A stretch of DNA of 64,000 nucleotides, from the NCBI GenBank assembly GCA_963556255.1, contig OY744609.1, forward strand, positions 20,434,109 through 20,498,108. Reading direction: 5' to 3'. This DNA comes from Allolobophora icterica (lineage: Eukaryota > Annelida > Clitellata > Crassiclitellata > Lumbricidae). Below the pieces are notes generated by a model. It made no database searches and had not been told where the DNA came from. It worked only from the letters and a program-made list of their open reading frames with translations. Below are positions 25,801-36,028 of the stretch, in pieces. Within the stretch, counting starts at the first letter, position 1. Every line of letters begins with the position of its first letter. A program made the translations under genes and the position numbers.

Positions 25801-28800
25801 AAGTGCTGCTAGCTAACGATCAAACATCAATTGATGACGCTGAACAATTGCGAGTGAAGGACTTGGCTCAGGGTCCCTTTACAGTAACCATCTCCGGAGA
25901 GGCTGAAACCCATACTCTGCATTACAAGGCAAACACTAACCAATAGGCATCTAGCATGTGGTGTGAGGTCAGTAAAGCAGAATCTCAGATGCAGAACAAA
26001 CATCAACAAAACTTTTCTGGGTCTTCAGCCCAACTAAACCACTGCAGCACTTACCTGGATTTGTATTTTTCAATTCAGTTATCAGATGCATCTAGATTTA
26101 CAATGTTGTTAAATTTGGTCATTACTAGCAGACTGGTTTAGAGCAACCAGTGCTGGTTTTTTTATTTGTTTGGTGACAGTTGTTTGTTTTATTCTTAATT
26201 ACTACTAATTCTCGTGTCTTTGTGCAGCTGATATCTCGACGTGTGGGCCACATAAAGATGCAGTACCTTGGAACGTTGGTAAGTGAAGTCATGTGTGTGC
26301 TTGAACAGATGATACAGCTGTCCACCCTCATATGCGAAGGCTACCGTAATTAAGTGAGGTCACCAACATTTCACTACTCTGGATTAGCTGAAAGAACTGC
26401 TCTTCTTCTGTTTACGGTAGTCTGTATTCTTAAAGGAATGAGGGAGTAAGGGTGGTGTGGTAGTCGGTGGATAGTGTGTTGGGTTTTTACTGCTGCAACC
26501 TGGACTTAACTCCCAGGCCTGTCATGTGAAATTGACATCTGGGTCCTTTTGTGCCAACTCAACCAGTGATCCCCAACTTGCCCTTTGATAATTTTTGTAC
26601 TGTATGCAGGTGAACATTTTTCATAATGGCTGCTAACTTACAGGGGACCATGGGCTGAGTTGAAATGGAATGAGCCTGGCATATATAACATTGAATTGAG
26701 GAGGCCATGATCTTTGAGTGCCTCCGTTATACAATGACTGAACATTCCGTCTGTAACAGCAATCGGCTGAGTGTGAAAGACTTGCTCACAGTACAGGGCG
26801 ACCATCATAAGGAAATTGCACAGTCGGCCACCGTGCAACGGACGATTTATTGTTTCACACCTAACACTGATCACGCATCAGTGACATCAATTATATAGCA
26901 CCTGATAATTTGCTTAGATGCATTGTCTGACAATGACACCAGCCTGAAAAATCGATTTGTTACATTTTAACGAGGCAGATAAAGCACCATCTTTCAAATA
27001 CTGTATAGTTGTTTTTTAGTCTTCTAGAGTTTGTCTTCAGTTTTTGTTGTGGTTTGACAAGGACAGAGGAATTGGATACTTTCTATAGTAACAAGTGGCA
27101 ACAGTTTCAAAACCAGTGTTTAATGTGTTGTACGCTGAGCTGGAAGTCCATTTGTGCTATTGTATCTTTTTTATGGCATCAGTGTTGTCTTTCAGTTCGA
27201 AATCCAGGTCCTCGAGAAGAAAATGGCCGATGTCTGGGATTACATGCCGAAGAAGAAGGTGGCTGATACAAGCACGATGGTGATTGCACCAATGCCTGGC
27301 ATGGTCAAATCAATTGCGGTCAAGGTTGGAGATCAGGTCAGTTGAAGAACAACAATAGCAATCACAATAATAATAACGAGGCTAATGTGCCAAATGTCTA
27401 ACTTCAGACAAAACCACAGACTTCAGACTTGAATTTGAGCAGTGGCATCACTAGGGGTATGTGGGCTGCACCGAGTGACACCTTCAGAGGGGGTGACATC
27501 AAAATGACTGTCTAACAAATTTTTCTGCAGAGTTTCAGCAGAAATGTATTATTTTTAAATTAACAGTAACAGATCATGATAAAAAACATTTTTTGTAAGC
27601 CCAGCTTACATGTACTTGGGGTGACGCCATGACTTACCGCACTGGGTGGCACCAACCCTATTGGTGTAACTGAATTGGAGGCACGACCATGGTGAATCTA
27701 TCTTGAGTTCGAGTTTACTTTATATTCTCTTATTAGATGTTTGTGACCCAGAATTGCTTAGAAGTACTTTTTCCCAAGATCTTTCTCTAAGACAGATGTG
27801 GAGACCAATTGGTTAGAGCGACTGCATTGTAAATGGGAAGGTATGGGTTCGAACCTCTTCTGATCACAAATATTCATTGAATTCAGTGGCTTTTCACTAA
27901 CTGCATCCTATGAAACATAGAAAAAGAGCAGTCCATTAAGCTAGCCTGAGGCAGCCATGTGTATGAAGGGTTAGCGACTTCATTTTCTTAGCCTCGGCAC
28001 ATGAGGGCAGGAGGCGAGTCCTCTCCCTCGCTGTCTCACTCGCTTCCTACCGACAGTGTACAATCCATGTACTCTTTATAGCTGAGTTGGCTAGGGGGTG
28101 CAGGTGGAGCAGAAATCTCGAACCCTGTGAAACATAAAGTTAATTAAATTTTCTTTTAAGTGTCCAAACCACTGAGCACTTTATGCTGTCAAGGAAATTT
28201 TTTAAGTCTTATGCTTCTAGTTGTTTTCGTAGGTGGTTTGGTTGAAGTTGTTTCTGTTTTTTTTGTAGGTGGCTGAAGGTCAGGAGGTTCTTGTTTTGGA
28301 GGCAATGAAAATGCAGAACAGTCTGACTGCCGGCAAACAGGGCAAGGTAAGACATTGTCTCTCTGTGTCAAACCATTCTGCTTAGCCTTAGGGTATTCTT
28401 AATGTTCTACTAGTAGAACTATGATATTCTTTCTGTTGTACCAGTAAAACAGAAAGCAGACTGTTACATGCTCCTTATTTCATTTTTATCTGCTGCGTTC
28501 TAGAATGGGATTGTCTTACCAGTATGCTGATGTTTGTCCCAAGTTAGTAAAGTGACCCATGGCCAATGAGTCGAGGTTTGCCCACGGGAATTATTTGTGC
28601 CCATATTCTGCATACCTATTATGGAGCTCAGTTGGGGAATTATGGATAGATTTGGAAGACATCAAGCCTGCACACAGCATCATGTATATGCTCTTGAAAT
28701 AAATCGGATATACAGCACATGTTCAGTACAAAATAGGCTACAAGAATATTGAACTAAGGCTGATGTAACTGGCTTAGTGGTCAATTGATTACAGGGATCG

Positions 28801-30387
28801 GCCTGTAATGCGGAGACTACAAGTCCGAGCATCGCCCAAGGCAGTTGCCTTGTAGGAACTACCTCGAGAAAGCCCTTTGCACACAATTGCTCTGCATAAT
28901 TGATGTTCTGTTTTATGAAGGGCAATATCAAATACATTGAAATGTATTATTTTGTACTAACCGCAATCTAAATGTGCCTTACCCAGGGCAAAAGAGGTCA
29001 TTGACTGGACAAACTGGTATCTTGCCGCTCGAACAACACTTCCCTTGAGCTCAGATGAAGTGGACTAAGTATTTCACCTGACAATGGCCCCTTTCCCTGC
29101 AAGACCGCCATCAACTACTACCGATAGCTTATACATAATACTGGAGGGTTGCAGCCTACTAGACTACATGGTCACCTCGCCCTTGTTCATGTAGCCAGGG
29201 ATCTCTGCTCGCATCTCCTGCAGACCGCTATCATGACTAACCAACCTTCATTTACTCCAGTAAAAATACCACCTCCCCCCGACAACCTCTGCTTCACGGA
29301 CAAGTGGTGTTAAAGTTCACTAAGAGTTGGATTAAGTGTTGGTCGCCTTGCCTTGTGCTGTCGATTCGTTGAATCCTAGCGACTGTCATGGTCAACCTTC
29401 TCCATGTGCTCCGATTTCTCGTGGCCTCTCTCAGCTCCGAGATGTTCATCTTCATTGCCTCTTGTATCTCCTCCATCCATCTCCTCCTTGGTCGTCCTCT
29501 CCTCCTCTTGCCCTCCCCACACGCCAACATCATCTCCTTTTTCAGCCCATCTGCACGCATCACATGTCCAAAGTATGACATCTTCTGCCTGGACGCTCTC
29601 TGCCCCAACGTCAAACTCCCTCTCCAGTGTCCTATTTCTTCCAGGATATCCTCGTTAGTTCTCTTCTCAGTCCAAGAAACCCTCAACATTTTCCTCCAGA
29701 TCCACATTTCACATGCCTCAATTTTCTTCTCCAATGCCTTGGTTTTTGTCCATGTTTCGCATCCGTAAAGCACCACTGGTAAGATCATTGCTTTGACAAT
29801 TCTTGTCTTCGTTCCCAAACTCACTGATTTGTCCTTCCATATTTTTTCTAGTCCCTGCATTGCCGTCTTCCCCAGTGTAATTCTCCGTCGTATTTCTCGT
29901 TCGCATCCACCTTCACTCTCCACCATGGCCCCCAAGAAACAGAAGCTTGATACCACCTCCATCTCCTCCCCATCTACTTCAAAATACCTCCACTTCTCAG
30001 TGGTCATTATCTTCGTCTTTTTTATATTGAAGTACATTCCTGCTTTCTCGCTTGCACATTTTAGCCTTCTAATGTTATCCTTCAGTTTCTCCTGTGTTTC
30101 CGCCAGCAGTGTTGTGTCGTCTGCATACCTTAAGTTGTTCACTATCCTTCCCGCTATCCTCACGTGTTGGTCAGATGACTAGAAATATCACTATTGGTAG
30201 GCTTCGAGCACATACAGAGCCCATCCAACCAAGTCCCATTGCCGTTGGAATCCATGTTCAAGGACTACTTCTTGTAAGGAAATTATTATGCAGATTTATG
30301 TTGTGGTTGTGCTTTAAGGTTAAATCGATCAACACAAAGGAAGGTTCAACCGTCAGTGCCGACGACATTCTTGTGGAGCTGGAGTAG
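4750..30387 (+). CDS. PCCA: Propionyl-CoA carboxylase alpha subunit, 22 exons
   Basis: Biotin-bearing subunit of mitochondrial propionyl-CoA carboxylase. It carboxylates biotin with ATP and bicarbonate and, with the beta subunit, makes D-methylmalonyl-CoA from propionyl-CoA. Exons: 4750-4827, 11686-11763, 12274-12390, 13094-13207, 14088-14141, 14879-15047, 15542-15620, 16284-16481, 17241-17323, 17808-17945, 18592-18665, 20320-20394, 20754-20822, 21575-21650, 23240-23350, 23893-23995, 25130-25235, 25644-25742, 26228-26278, 27196-27336, 28269-28346, 30319-30387. They sum to 2160 nt, 719 residues plus TAG, close to the roughly 728 of mammals. Seen: Arg-rich presequence (1-26), [10 protein letters not shown] at the biotin carboxylase start (about 59), ATP-grasp loop [10 protein letters not shown] (210-219), [13 protein letters not shown] (338-350), the central BT region, and a C-terminal biotinyl domain with EAMKM (Lys 685). 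All introns are GT-AG except intron 14. Confidence 0.97.
5157..5165. repeat. Left 9-bp target duplication of fold-back element
   Basis: TACGCAGCC directly precedes the element's left terminus; the identical nonamer follows its right terminus at 10066-10074. Confidence 0.85.
5491..8281 (+). repeat. Left satellite arm with higher-order duplications
   Basis: The 84-bp unit is nearly perfect and in frame at 6265-6891. Larger blocks are also duplicated: the sequence from 5491 recurs from 6867 with a constant offset of 1376 bp, checked at four landmark variants. The block with TATAGGCCTATGAAAGCGCC at 7601 recurs at 7989 (offset 388), as does the variant CCACAGAATC (offset 388). This nesting indicates recent stepwise amplification. 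Confidence 0.85.
8255..8321. repeat. Arm junction: perfect 27-bp stem with 13-bp loop
   Basis: Bases 8255-8281 are the exact complement of 8295-8321. The loop is CTAGACCTTTTTT. This is the centre of the fold-back element, where the satellite changes direction. Confidence 0.9.
8295..9840 (-). repeat. Right satellite arm, inverted
   Basis: Degenerate units of the same satellite in the complementary direction, marked by TGAATCTGTGGCTG. Units are more diverged than in the left arm and carry small insertions, for example at 9115-9135 and 9277-9290. The arm is about half the length of the left one. Confidence 0.9.
9917..10065. mobile_element. Short palindromic element at the right end
   Basis: Starts ACGCGCAGGAACCCTG and ends with its complement at 10065, so it has its own pair of termini within the larger element. 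A further outward-facing terminus lies at 9888-9907, separated from it by TGGCAGTAT; TGGCAGTA also precedes that terminus. This looks like a small deletion derivative sitting inside or abutting the big element. Confidence 0.6.
10066..10074. repeat. Right 9-bp target duplication of fold-back element
   Basis: TACGCAGCC, identical to 5157-5165. Confidence 0.85.
10224..10743 (+). other. Exon-like open frames with poly(A) signals in PCCA intron 1
   Basis: A 53-codon frame (10224-10385, starting [17 protein letters not shown]) is followed by a second open stretch from about 10545 to a TGA near 10705 (containing [18 protein letters not shown]). Two AATAAA signals follow at 10729 and 10738. The composition looks protein-like rather than random, but I do not recognise a family. 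It may be a decayed retrocopy, a small nested gene or chance. Confidence 0.2.
10744..11685 (+). other. Remainder of PCCA intron 1
   Basis: AT-rich unique sequence. The open frame at 11278-11565 has no recognisable features. A normal acceptor (TTTTACAG) ends the intron at 11685. Confidence 0.5.
17960..18430 (-). pseudogene. Decayed unidentified coding fragment in PCCA intron 10
   Basis: Two minus-strand frames overlap here (114 codons at 18082-18426 and 90 codons at 17931-18203) and appear to continue one another after a frameshift. The pieces include [20 protein letters not shown] and [18 protein letters not shown]. The composition resembles a retrotransposon-derived or gag-like protein, but no diagnostic motif is present. 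Confidence 0.25.
18915..19240 (+). mobile_element. CR1/L2-like LINE 3' fragment, sense
   Basis: The frame reads [14 protein letters not shown], the conserved block near the end of the reverse transcriptase protein in CR1/L2-type LINEs. It is followed by a decayed PTRAELK segment and a short TAA-rich tail. It is heavily 5' truncated and lies in PCCA intron 11. Confidence 0.7.
19345..19890 (-). mobile_element. CR1/L2-like LINE 3' fragment, antisense
   Basis: The minus strand encodes blocks typical of the C-terminal part of CR1/L2 reverse transcriptases: [13 protein letters not shown], then [14 protein letters not shown], then [10 protein letters not shown], with frameshifts between them. It lies in the same intron as the sense fragment at 18915 but in the opposite direction, so these are two independent insertions. 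Confidence 0.7.
21651..21652 (+). other. PCCA: Predicted GC splice donor of PCCA intron 14
   Basis: Homology and phase require exon 14 to end at 21650 (the final G of ATTAGAG), because exon 15 starts GTGTAACGCAC and completes a glycine codon. The intron then begins GCCAGT rather than GT. The only nearby GT dinucleotides are in the wrong phase. GC-AG introns are a known minority class, though they usually read GCAAGT. Confidence 0.6.
22000..23060. repeat. TTTCAG-rich repeat region in PCCA intron 14
   Basis: Two clusters (about 22010-22175 and 22925-23000) of TTTCAGTTTCTATTTCAG-like repeats flank about 750 bp of AT-rich sequence. The outer parts show partial inverted similarity (GTGTAATTC at 21988 and AAATTACAG near 23030), suggesting an aged hAT-like MITE, but I could not find a clean target duplication. 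Confidence 0.5.
23650..23765 (-). repeat. tRNA-derived SINE remnant
   Basis: The plus strand reads GGGGTGCAAACGGAGCAGAAATC, a body block shared with 28095 and 33205. Next to it is a tRNA-like head in antisense; on the minus strand the B-box-like segment is GGTTGAAATCC. Confidence 0.4.
24203..24584. mobile_element. hAT-type MITE (TTCCCAAACT ends)
   Basis: Left end CATAGTTTCCCAAACTGTGG, right end AAGTTTGGGAACCGCTG, followed inward by GGGTCGCGACCC and its near-complement. Flanking octamers GCTTAGAT (24195-24202) and GCTTAGAG (24585-24592) match at 7 of 8. These ends are typical of Charlie-like hAT elements. PCCA intron 16. Confidence 0.85.
24686..24790 (-). repeat. Possible tRNA-derived SINE
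   Basis: The minus strand contains TGGTTCGACACTTT, a B-box-like element, after a head-like stretch. The block TAAAAGCGACTTGGAAAC has a diverged relative at 12612 in intron 3. An (AC)n tract precedes it at 24629-24656. Confidence 0.3.
25548..25691 (+). repeat. 48-bp triplication spanning the PCCA exon 18 acceptor
   Basis: Three consecutive 48-bp copies start near 25548, 25596 and 25644. Each starts GTGAAA(A/T)TT and contains GAAG followed by TTGGTGATT or a variant. The third copy begins at the true exon 18 start, so two decoy copies of the acceptor and exon start lie upstream. Splicing to the second copy would meet an in-frame TGA after 11 codons. Confidence 0.85.
26460..26660 (+). repeat. 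Possible tRNA-derived SINE remnant
   Basis: TAGTCGGTGGATAGTGTG resembles a tRNA A-box region, and GGACTTAACTCCCAGG a degenerate B-box, at about tRNA spacing. It lies in PCCA intron 19. Low certainty. Confidence 0.25.
27440..27672. mobile_element. hAT-type MITE (CAGTGGCATCACTAG ends)
   Basis: Left end CAGTGGCATCACTAGGGG, right end CCTATTGGTGTAACTG, with inner GGGTGACATC and GGGGTGACGCC blocks. Flanking octamers AATTTGAG (27432-27439) and AATTGGAG (27673-27680) agree at 7 of 8. PCCA intron 20. Confidence 0.75.
27790..27880 (+). repeat. tRNA-like SINE head
   Basis: GACCAATTGGTTAGAGCG (A-box-like), a possible anticodon loop around TTGTAA, and GGTTCGAACCTC (B-box) are spaced as in a tRNA, but the stems are imperfect. 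This is a tRNA-derived SINE rather than a functional tRNA gene. Confidence 0.55.
27960..28190 (-). repeat. tRNA-derived SINE remnant
   Basis: Carries the shared body block GGTGCAGGTGGAGCAGAAAT at about 28097, with an antisense tRNA-like head to its right. It is the same family as 23650 and 33180. Confidence 0.4.
28269..28346 (+). CDS. PCCA: PCCA exon 21: biotin attachment site
   Basis: Encodes residues 672-697 with the biotinylation motif EAMKM, the acceptor being Lys 685, 34 residues from the C-terminus as in mammalian PCCA. The preceding exon supplies the APMPG turn of the biotinyl domain. Confidence 0.97.
28745..28945 (+). repeat. Possible tRNA-derived SINE
   Basis: TGGCTTAGTGGTCAATTGAT followed by GACTACAAGTCCGAGC resembles A- and B-boxes with a long variable arm. 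A body ending in AT-rich sequence follows. PCCA intron 21. Confidence 0.35.
29290..30165 (-). mobile_element. RTE-like LINE fragment, antisense in PCCA intron 21
   Basis: An open minus-strand frame of 289 residues (29294-30163) starts just before the reverse transcriptase YADD motif ([13 protein letters not shown]). It continues through [37 protein letters not shown] and [10 protein letters not shown] to a stop. These blocks are characteristic of the C-terminal half of RTE-type LINE proteins. The element is 5' truncated, lacks the endonuclease and first reverse transcriptase motifs, and has no stop in the retained part, so it is fairly young. It cannot move itself. Confidence 0.85.
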
Positions 30388-31850
30388 CCAGCGGCTTCTT
30401 AGCTAGCGTGACGCAATGGACAGCAATGGACATATTCCTTTTATGTGTCGCCAGTTGACTGTATGCTGCTCGCAGCTCTCAATTGACTTTGATTTGTATG
30501 GTGTCAATTCGAACGATGTGTAACATGTTAGGGGAGTGATAGTTGTAGCTGCTGTTTTTTCACAGTGCTATGAGCTGCAGTTAGTTATTTAGTCTAAAAC
30601 ATCTGTAGTTGTTAAATAGTTTATAATTTTTGCTGCATGCTGTAGCATTTTTTTTTGTTTTGTTAAGGTTCTAGTTTGACCTTGCCAAGTCCCGACAATA
30701 ATGTTCTTTCTGTACCAAACGTCCAGTGAATGGATTTCAAATTCTATAGTTTCAGCATAATATTTCATTTATTGTAGACTTTAGTATTATTATTATCATG
30801 ATGGTGACTCTGTACATTATGTAAACGACAACCAATGATTTAGTCCCAATCCCACACACTGAAGGAGGCATTGTTTTTTATTTTTAGTATTTTGCAATTC
30901 TTTACCTTGGTTTTCCTATCTCATGCAGATCTGTACAAGCCAGTTTAACTGTCAGCCTATTTTTTTATCATCGGTATCCAAGTTTCGTTTTTTTTTCAGT
31001 GAACGAGGAGACTTGCCGGCTTTTTTCTGATTTCTTTCTTTTTCAGTTTAAGCGTTCAATTTACAAGCATCAACCTGTGCTTGCATTTACACTGCATATC
31101 AATTTTTGTAATGTGCTTGCTTGCTTTTAGGAAGTTTTTGACGTACTACCTGTGTTTTTCGGATGAAGGTGCACTTATTGAAACTGTTTGGCTTCCATTG
31201 TTCTCTGTATTTGTGTTGCAATGATATTTTGATAAATCTTACTTTGAGTTAAATTTGTATTTTTATGAATTCATTGGTGTAATCTGTAAACAAAGTTCTG
31301 AAGTGAAGTTCTGATTGTTTCAATGATTGGTTAAGCTTATAGTTTTTTCTTGATAATTATGAGCATCTTGTGAGACTATTTCAGTGCTGTATGTTAACGG
31401 GTATTTGTTGCAACTAAAAAGCATACTTGCACAGATTCTCTAGTCTCGTCCCTTGATTATTGCCCCAGGCCACCAAGTGGATAATTATGACATTGCTCTG
31501 ACCAGCAAATGTCGTCATGGTTTTCTGTGGCTCTTGATTGGTATTGGAATATCTATTGTCTGTTGCAATGCTCCTCGTGCCACTTGCACGCAGTGCTTGC
31601 CAAAAGGCTTCTGAAATGTAATTAATGAACAACTTCCTTTTTGTTGTTTCTGGCCTACAGCAATTTGATTGGTTATTAACCTGTATTCTTTTAAATTACC
31701 TTGATATCCTGTGTGAGTAAAAGGGCTTACCTCTAATGTTAATTGAGCTGTTGTCCACCGACATAACTTTAAACTGGACTTGCTTTGAGACACTTTTCAC
31801 TTTAGTTTCACTAGTTGAAGTTATGCATCAGAATAAACGAGTGGTGTTTT
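30388..31850 (+). other. PCCA: Probable PCCA 3' UTR
   Basis: T-rich sequence without coding features follows the stop. The first clear AATAAA I find is at 31832-31837, which would give a 3' UTR of about 1.45 kb. The real end needs transcript data. Confidence 0.4.
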
Positions 31851-33050
31851 GGGTAAATACAGACTATGCAGATCACGCGGACGAGACTTTAATGTTGGTT
31901 TGAGTCATTTTGTCTTGCATATCTCGATTGCTTTTCTCTGCTGGTTTTACATGCCAACTGCTCTTGTACATTGTTGACTATGCATACACAAGTTGAGTGC
32001 CTTGCAATATTTGTTGTTTTCTTGTCACATGCAGCAAGTACTAGGACGAATTTTCACTCTCCAAATAGCCTTCATTTTTAGCTTCATAGAGTAATTTGTA
32101 GAAAGTATAGTGTTCTGTACAACTAACTGTCCCAACCATGTGACAATATAAGATGTAGTTTTCTAGCAGTGTTGGCAGGCTTCTGCTCGCTTCCTTGAAT
32201 GAGTTTCACGATAATTATTTCATTAGCATAATGCTTTTTTGTTGCCATTAAATGCTATGATATTGGATGCAGTTAATTCAGAGTTTCACTATGCAGAGTT
32301 TGTAATCTATGCATGATCTTTCATTATGTTAGTAATTGGACATAACAGTTGAAAACCGTTGCAGTATCTACTATCTAGCTAACTTTTTGTGCAATTTGTT
32401 TTCCTCAATATTTGCTTTTAATGAGATTAACTAGAGTTACAGTTCACATTATATTTTGTAAATACTGTTTTATTGTCTGTATGGTGTATTGTGGTCATAA
32501 AGGTGCATGCAGGTGAGAAATTCTCGGAGGAGGTGCAGCATAAGGATAGTGTTTGTAATGTGTTTACAAGTCTTCGTGTCTTGGCAATAATTCTGTATAA
32601 TATTTGGGTATTGTCCACCTGAAATTAATTATCTACCAGAACAGTTGCATATCAATTAGATGTCTTTACAGGTGCTATGAACTTGGCATTATTGATTGTC
32701 ATTGATGAGGTACTATCTACCTGTGACAATAATTTACCTGGATAGGTAATCGTTTCTCCAGGTGCTATCCACCTGGCTTTGGTGCTACTTGTTGATCAGG
32801 AGCTGTAGGTGCGTTGACAATAATTTTCGTGATTGCATGTTTTCATTGTCTTTTTGAACAGGTGCACTAAACTTGGCATAATGACTTCTGTTGGGAACAG
32901 ATGTGCATTACAATGTGCATTTAATTAGAAACCGTTAATCACATGTATTGGCTGTTCAGTATTTATTTGATTGCTGAATAATTAATTTGTTGGTTTAGTG
33001 AATACAAAAATGTTTTGATGTCATGTTTATGTAGTGGAGTCGATATAAAG
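31851..33050. other. Intergenic spacer with a weak repeat
   Basis: No gene seen. CAGGTGCTAT or CAGGTGCACT followed by AACTTGGCAT-like sequence recurs near 32671, 32759 and 32860, a degenerate local repeat of about 90-100 bp. Confidence 0.4.
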
Positions 33051-33315
33051 GTGTCTTTGAATTAGACGTTTCTTTTTGAAGTGTTGGAGACGTCATTTTC
33101 TTGGCCTCTGTGTATGTGGGTGTTTTACTGTCCTCTTCCTCGCTTTCGGATCTTGCCACGTACATCGTGCAGTTAGTATTCTCGTTTTTATAGCGTAGTT
33201 CACTAGGGGCACAAGTGGAGCAGAAATCGACCATTTCTGTCCTAGAGGTGATTTGAACCGTGTCCTCTGGTTTGATAATTCAGTGCACTACCACTAGACT
33301 TGCAGCAAAAGGCTC
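33050..33315 (-). repeat. tRNA-derived SINE
   Basis: On the minus strand a tRNA-like head reads GTCTAGTGGTAGTGCACTG (A-box) then GGTTCAAATCACC (B-box). It is followed by the body block that on the plus strand is CACAAGTGGAGCAGAAATC. This is the clearest member of the family also seen at 23650 and 27960. Confidence 0.6.
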
Positions 33316-34051
33316 TCTGGAAAACGACATCAATTTCTCTCTGTGTATTTGACCTCTTCAAGCAGAGAGGAGGGTGATCTGAGATGAAGTCTGAGGATTT
33401 CTTAAACGGTAGTAGCTGACAGTTTTATATTTTATATAACCAACATGTGAATTACGGTCCTGTAGCCTAAGTTAATTTCAAAACTGTAACTGTCGAAATC
33501 TAGAGATTCTAGAGCACGGGTTCTTAATTCGGAAGAGACGATTTGAAACCGACTTTTGAACCCGAAACCGGTTTCAGTTCGCTGAAGAGCATAATTTTAG
33601 ATATTGAGGACAGACGAAATTGAGTTCATGAAGTTAGACTTGAAGGCAAAGACGGGAATTTTTCAAGTTTATGCTGAACTAAGGTGAACTTCATCCGAAC
33701 TAATTAATTTGGTAGGCGTTAATAAACTTGAGTCGCTTCTTGAGTCGCTATGTTAGGAGTGGGCGGTTAATATGAAACCTGTCAATGTTAATCGGCCGCA
33801 CTACCCAATCCAGGCGATTACCGGCTGTTTGCTGCATAGGTCAACTATATATTTAGCGATTGTCTCGGCAGACCCGTTCCAACTATAGGTGCATTTTTGA
33901 GAGATTTGGAAGGCCTTGCGTCAAATGAGAAGTGATTTGTAGAAGTTTCTGGCCTTTTGAAAGGAAGACTTGATCTCGTGTTAGCCTACGTCATGCAAGT
34001 AATTCCCATAGTTTTCTGACAATATCGCAATTGTTTTGAATGAGGATATTA

Positions 34052-35431
34052 TGTAACGACGGTCTAACCCTCGTTACTAGAATTATCTAGCGGCAGTTTG
34101 TATTGCCTTGTGTCCGTTGATAATACAGTTTGATTATATAGCGCCTAAGCCGTATTGCCGTTTCAACTAGCTTCGCGTCTGTTATTCGCGCGCTTTGCCT
34201 ACGTCACATAATAGGTTGCTAAGGGGTGAACCGCTCGACGGCCGAGGGTAGCTTCAAAGGGAGACCGCCGCACAGACCTAGCGATACAGAGAGACAGAGT
34301 CGACGGGCAAAACGCGCATAGATGTAGGTTCTAAGGAATTTCGATATGCCGCCTTAGCGATAGTTAGAGGGACATCGGCACGGCCAACCGCGCGACGGCG
34401 TAGGTCAGGCAGACAGTCGAGGCCGATCAAAGGATTATGACCTCCCGCATTTGAGCCCAGACACACAGAAATTGGAGGGGGGTTTGACTTGAAAGGCGAG
34501 CGCAGTTCATGTGAGTTCATTTTGTAAGCGGCGTCCTTTCAAGTCGAGTTGGAGAATCTAAAAATAACTCGGTGACATCCGTCCAAATTGCGGAGGGGTT
34601 GGGGCCCATAGCAACGGCCTTTCTATATAAGATTTCGCTTTGAATTTCTCAAAAACACTCGTATTTCGACTGCCTAGAGGAAGGTCGTTGGTGTTTGGTA
34701 CGTTATCTCTCGCCGATGTGGTCGGCTGGTGTTTGAAATATCAATTGGAATATATGTATCAAATTGAGCGAATTTGATGTGCGCCTTTTCTGGAGTCGGA
34801 TATATCGTGTTTCCAATTTATTTCTGAGCGGAAATTCTGGAATATATTTCGTCTTCTTTGTGGATATAATTCGATAATTCGGCGATTTGTGGAAATACGT
34901 GATTTACGCGTATTGGCAAGGAGATAAGTTCTCACATATTGGAGATATCTGGAGTATAAATATCTTATCGATTCACGGAGATAAGTTCTCATATATTGGA
35001 GATACTTGGAGTATAAAATATCTTGTCGATCGACAGTAGGCCGAGAAATTGAATTGTTCTTCCGGCCTTGTAATTCGTTGGCCGGTGATCTTTATTTCAG
35101 CCGGGGAAACTCTTAGTATAAATTCCCTTTTACTCCAAGTCAATAGAAGGCTATAATATTAGCTTGTTTCTGATAAGTAAGATAGCCATTACAACTTGTA
35201 TAAAACTGTTGTATTGTTAGATTGTAAGTAAGATAAGGATTAAGACTTGCATAGATTAGCTTGTATCTCTAACTTGACTATAAGTGTTTAAAACTATAAG
35301 TAAGATAGTAGGCTAAACGTGTTAAACTTAGACATAAGTTTATAAATAATACACTTGAACCTTTTTAGTTTATCAGTACGATTGTACTTATTATTTTCGA
35401 TTAATAATAAACTTATAAAACTTGTACCAAA
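34052..35431 (+). mobile_element. Putative LTR of a retrotransposon
   Basis: Starts TGTAACGACGG and ends in an AT-rich stretch with ATAATAAACTTATAAAAC shortly before a long open frame. It contains a direct duplication of GGAGATAAGTTCTCA plus ATATTGGAGATA (34919 and 34977). The region is richer in CpG than its neighbours at 34200-34600. No second LTR, primer-binding site or target duplication was found, so the call is tentative. Confidence 0.35.
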
Positions 35432-36028
35432 TTGATTAATATGGAAACTACAGATATGGAAAGATCTGTATCGCGCCAGTCGGGTTCTAGCTCAGTGGTA
35501 GAACAGGCCTTAGACCGACAAAGTGTTGTGTTAGAAAGTTTGCGAGTAAGTCAAGAGCAAGCCTCAGAAAGACAGAACGCTATCTTGGAAAGTTTAGGTG
35601 TTGCTCAAGAGCAAGCATCGGAACGACAGGGTGTTGCAATGGAAAGACAGAGTGTTGCAATGGAAAGACAGAGTGCTATCTTGGAGTTACTGGTATCACG
35701 CTTAGAGCACCTCGAGCCAATATCTGTAAGTAAATTCGCTGTGGAGTCACAAGCGAACCCTGGTTCCAGCAATGTTGCTGGGGCTGTTGCCCATCCGGCA
35801 ACCGCGCCTATCCACTCGACCATCAGCCTGGTAAATAAGTATGATAATACACAGTTAAGACACGCCTCTGATCTCAGCCTAGCCAATGACATGGATAGTT
35901 CTGACTGGCCTACATTTCGGGCTCCACAGCGATGCGCCGGGTCGTCTTTAGAGTTTGCACGTGTGACAATTGGTCCTAGAAGTGACGTGAAACTTGAAGA
36001 ACCCGCAGGCGCGACAATTATAGCCTAG
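35432..36028 (+). CDS. Coiled-coil ORF, possible retrotransposon gag leader
   Basis: An open frame of 198 codons with ATG at its start. Residues about 20-95 form repeating segments of the type SQEQASERQNAILESLGV, each about 20 residues and rich in Glu, Gln and Ser, likely an alpha-helical coiled coil. The rest is Ser/Ala-rich with no zinc knuckle or protease motif. Position directly after a putative LTR suggests the start of a gag-like protein, but I recognise no family. A host gene is the alternative. Confidence 0.4.
   Translation: MINMETTDMERSVSRQSGSSSVVEQALDRQSVVLESLRVSQEQASERQNAILESLGVAQEQASERQGVAMERQSVAMERQSAILELLVSRLEHLEPISVSKFAVESQANPGSSNVAGAVAHPATAPIHSTISLVNKYDNTQLRHASDLSLANDMDSSDWPTFRAPQRCAGSSLEFARVTIGPRSDVKLEEPAGATIIA

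Noticed and set aside
27790..27880. Functional tRNA-Thr gene
   Set aside because: A- and B-box spacing fits, but the acceptor and anticodon stems do not pair well and related heads occur nearby, so it is a SINE head.
29336..30182. Plus-strand ORFs of 80-129 codons opposite the LINE
   Set aside because: They are antisense shadows of the RTE-like reverse transcriptase frame.
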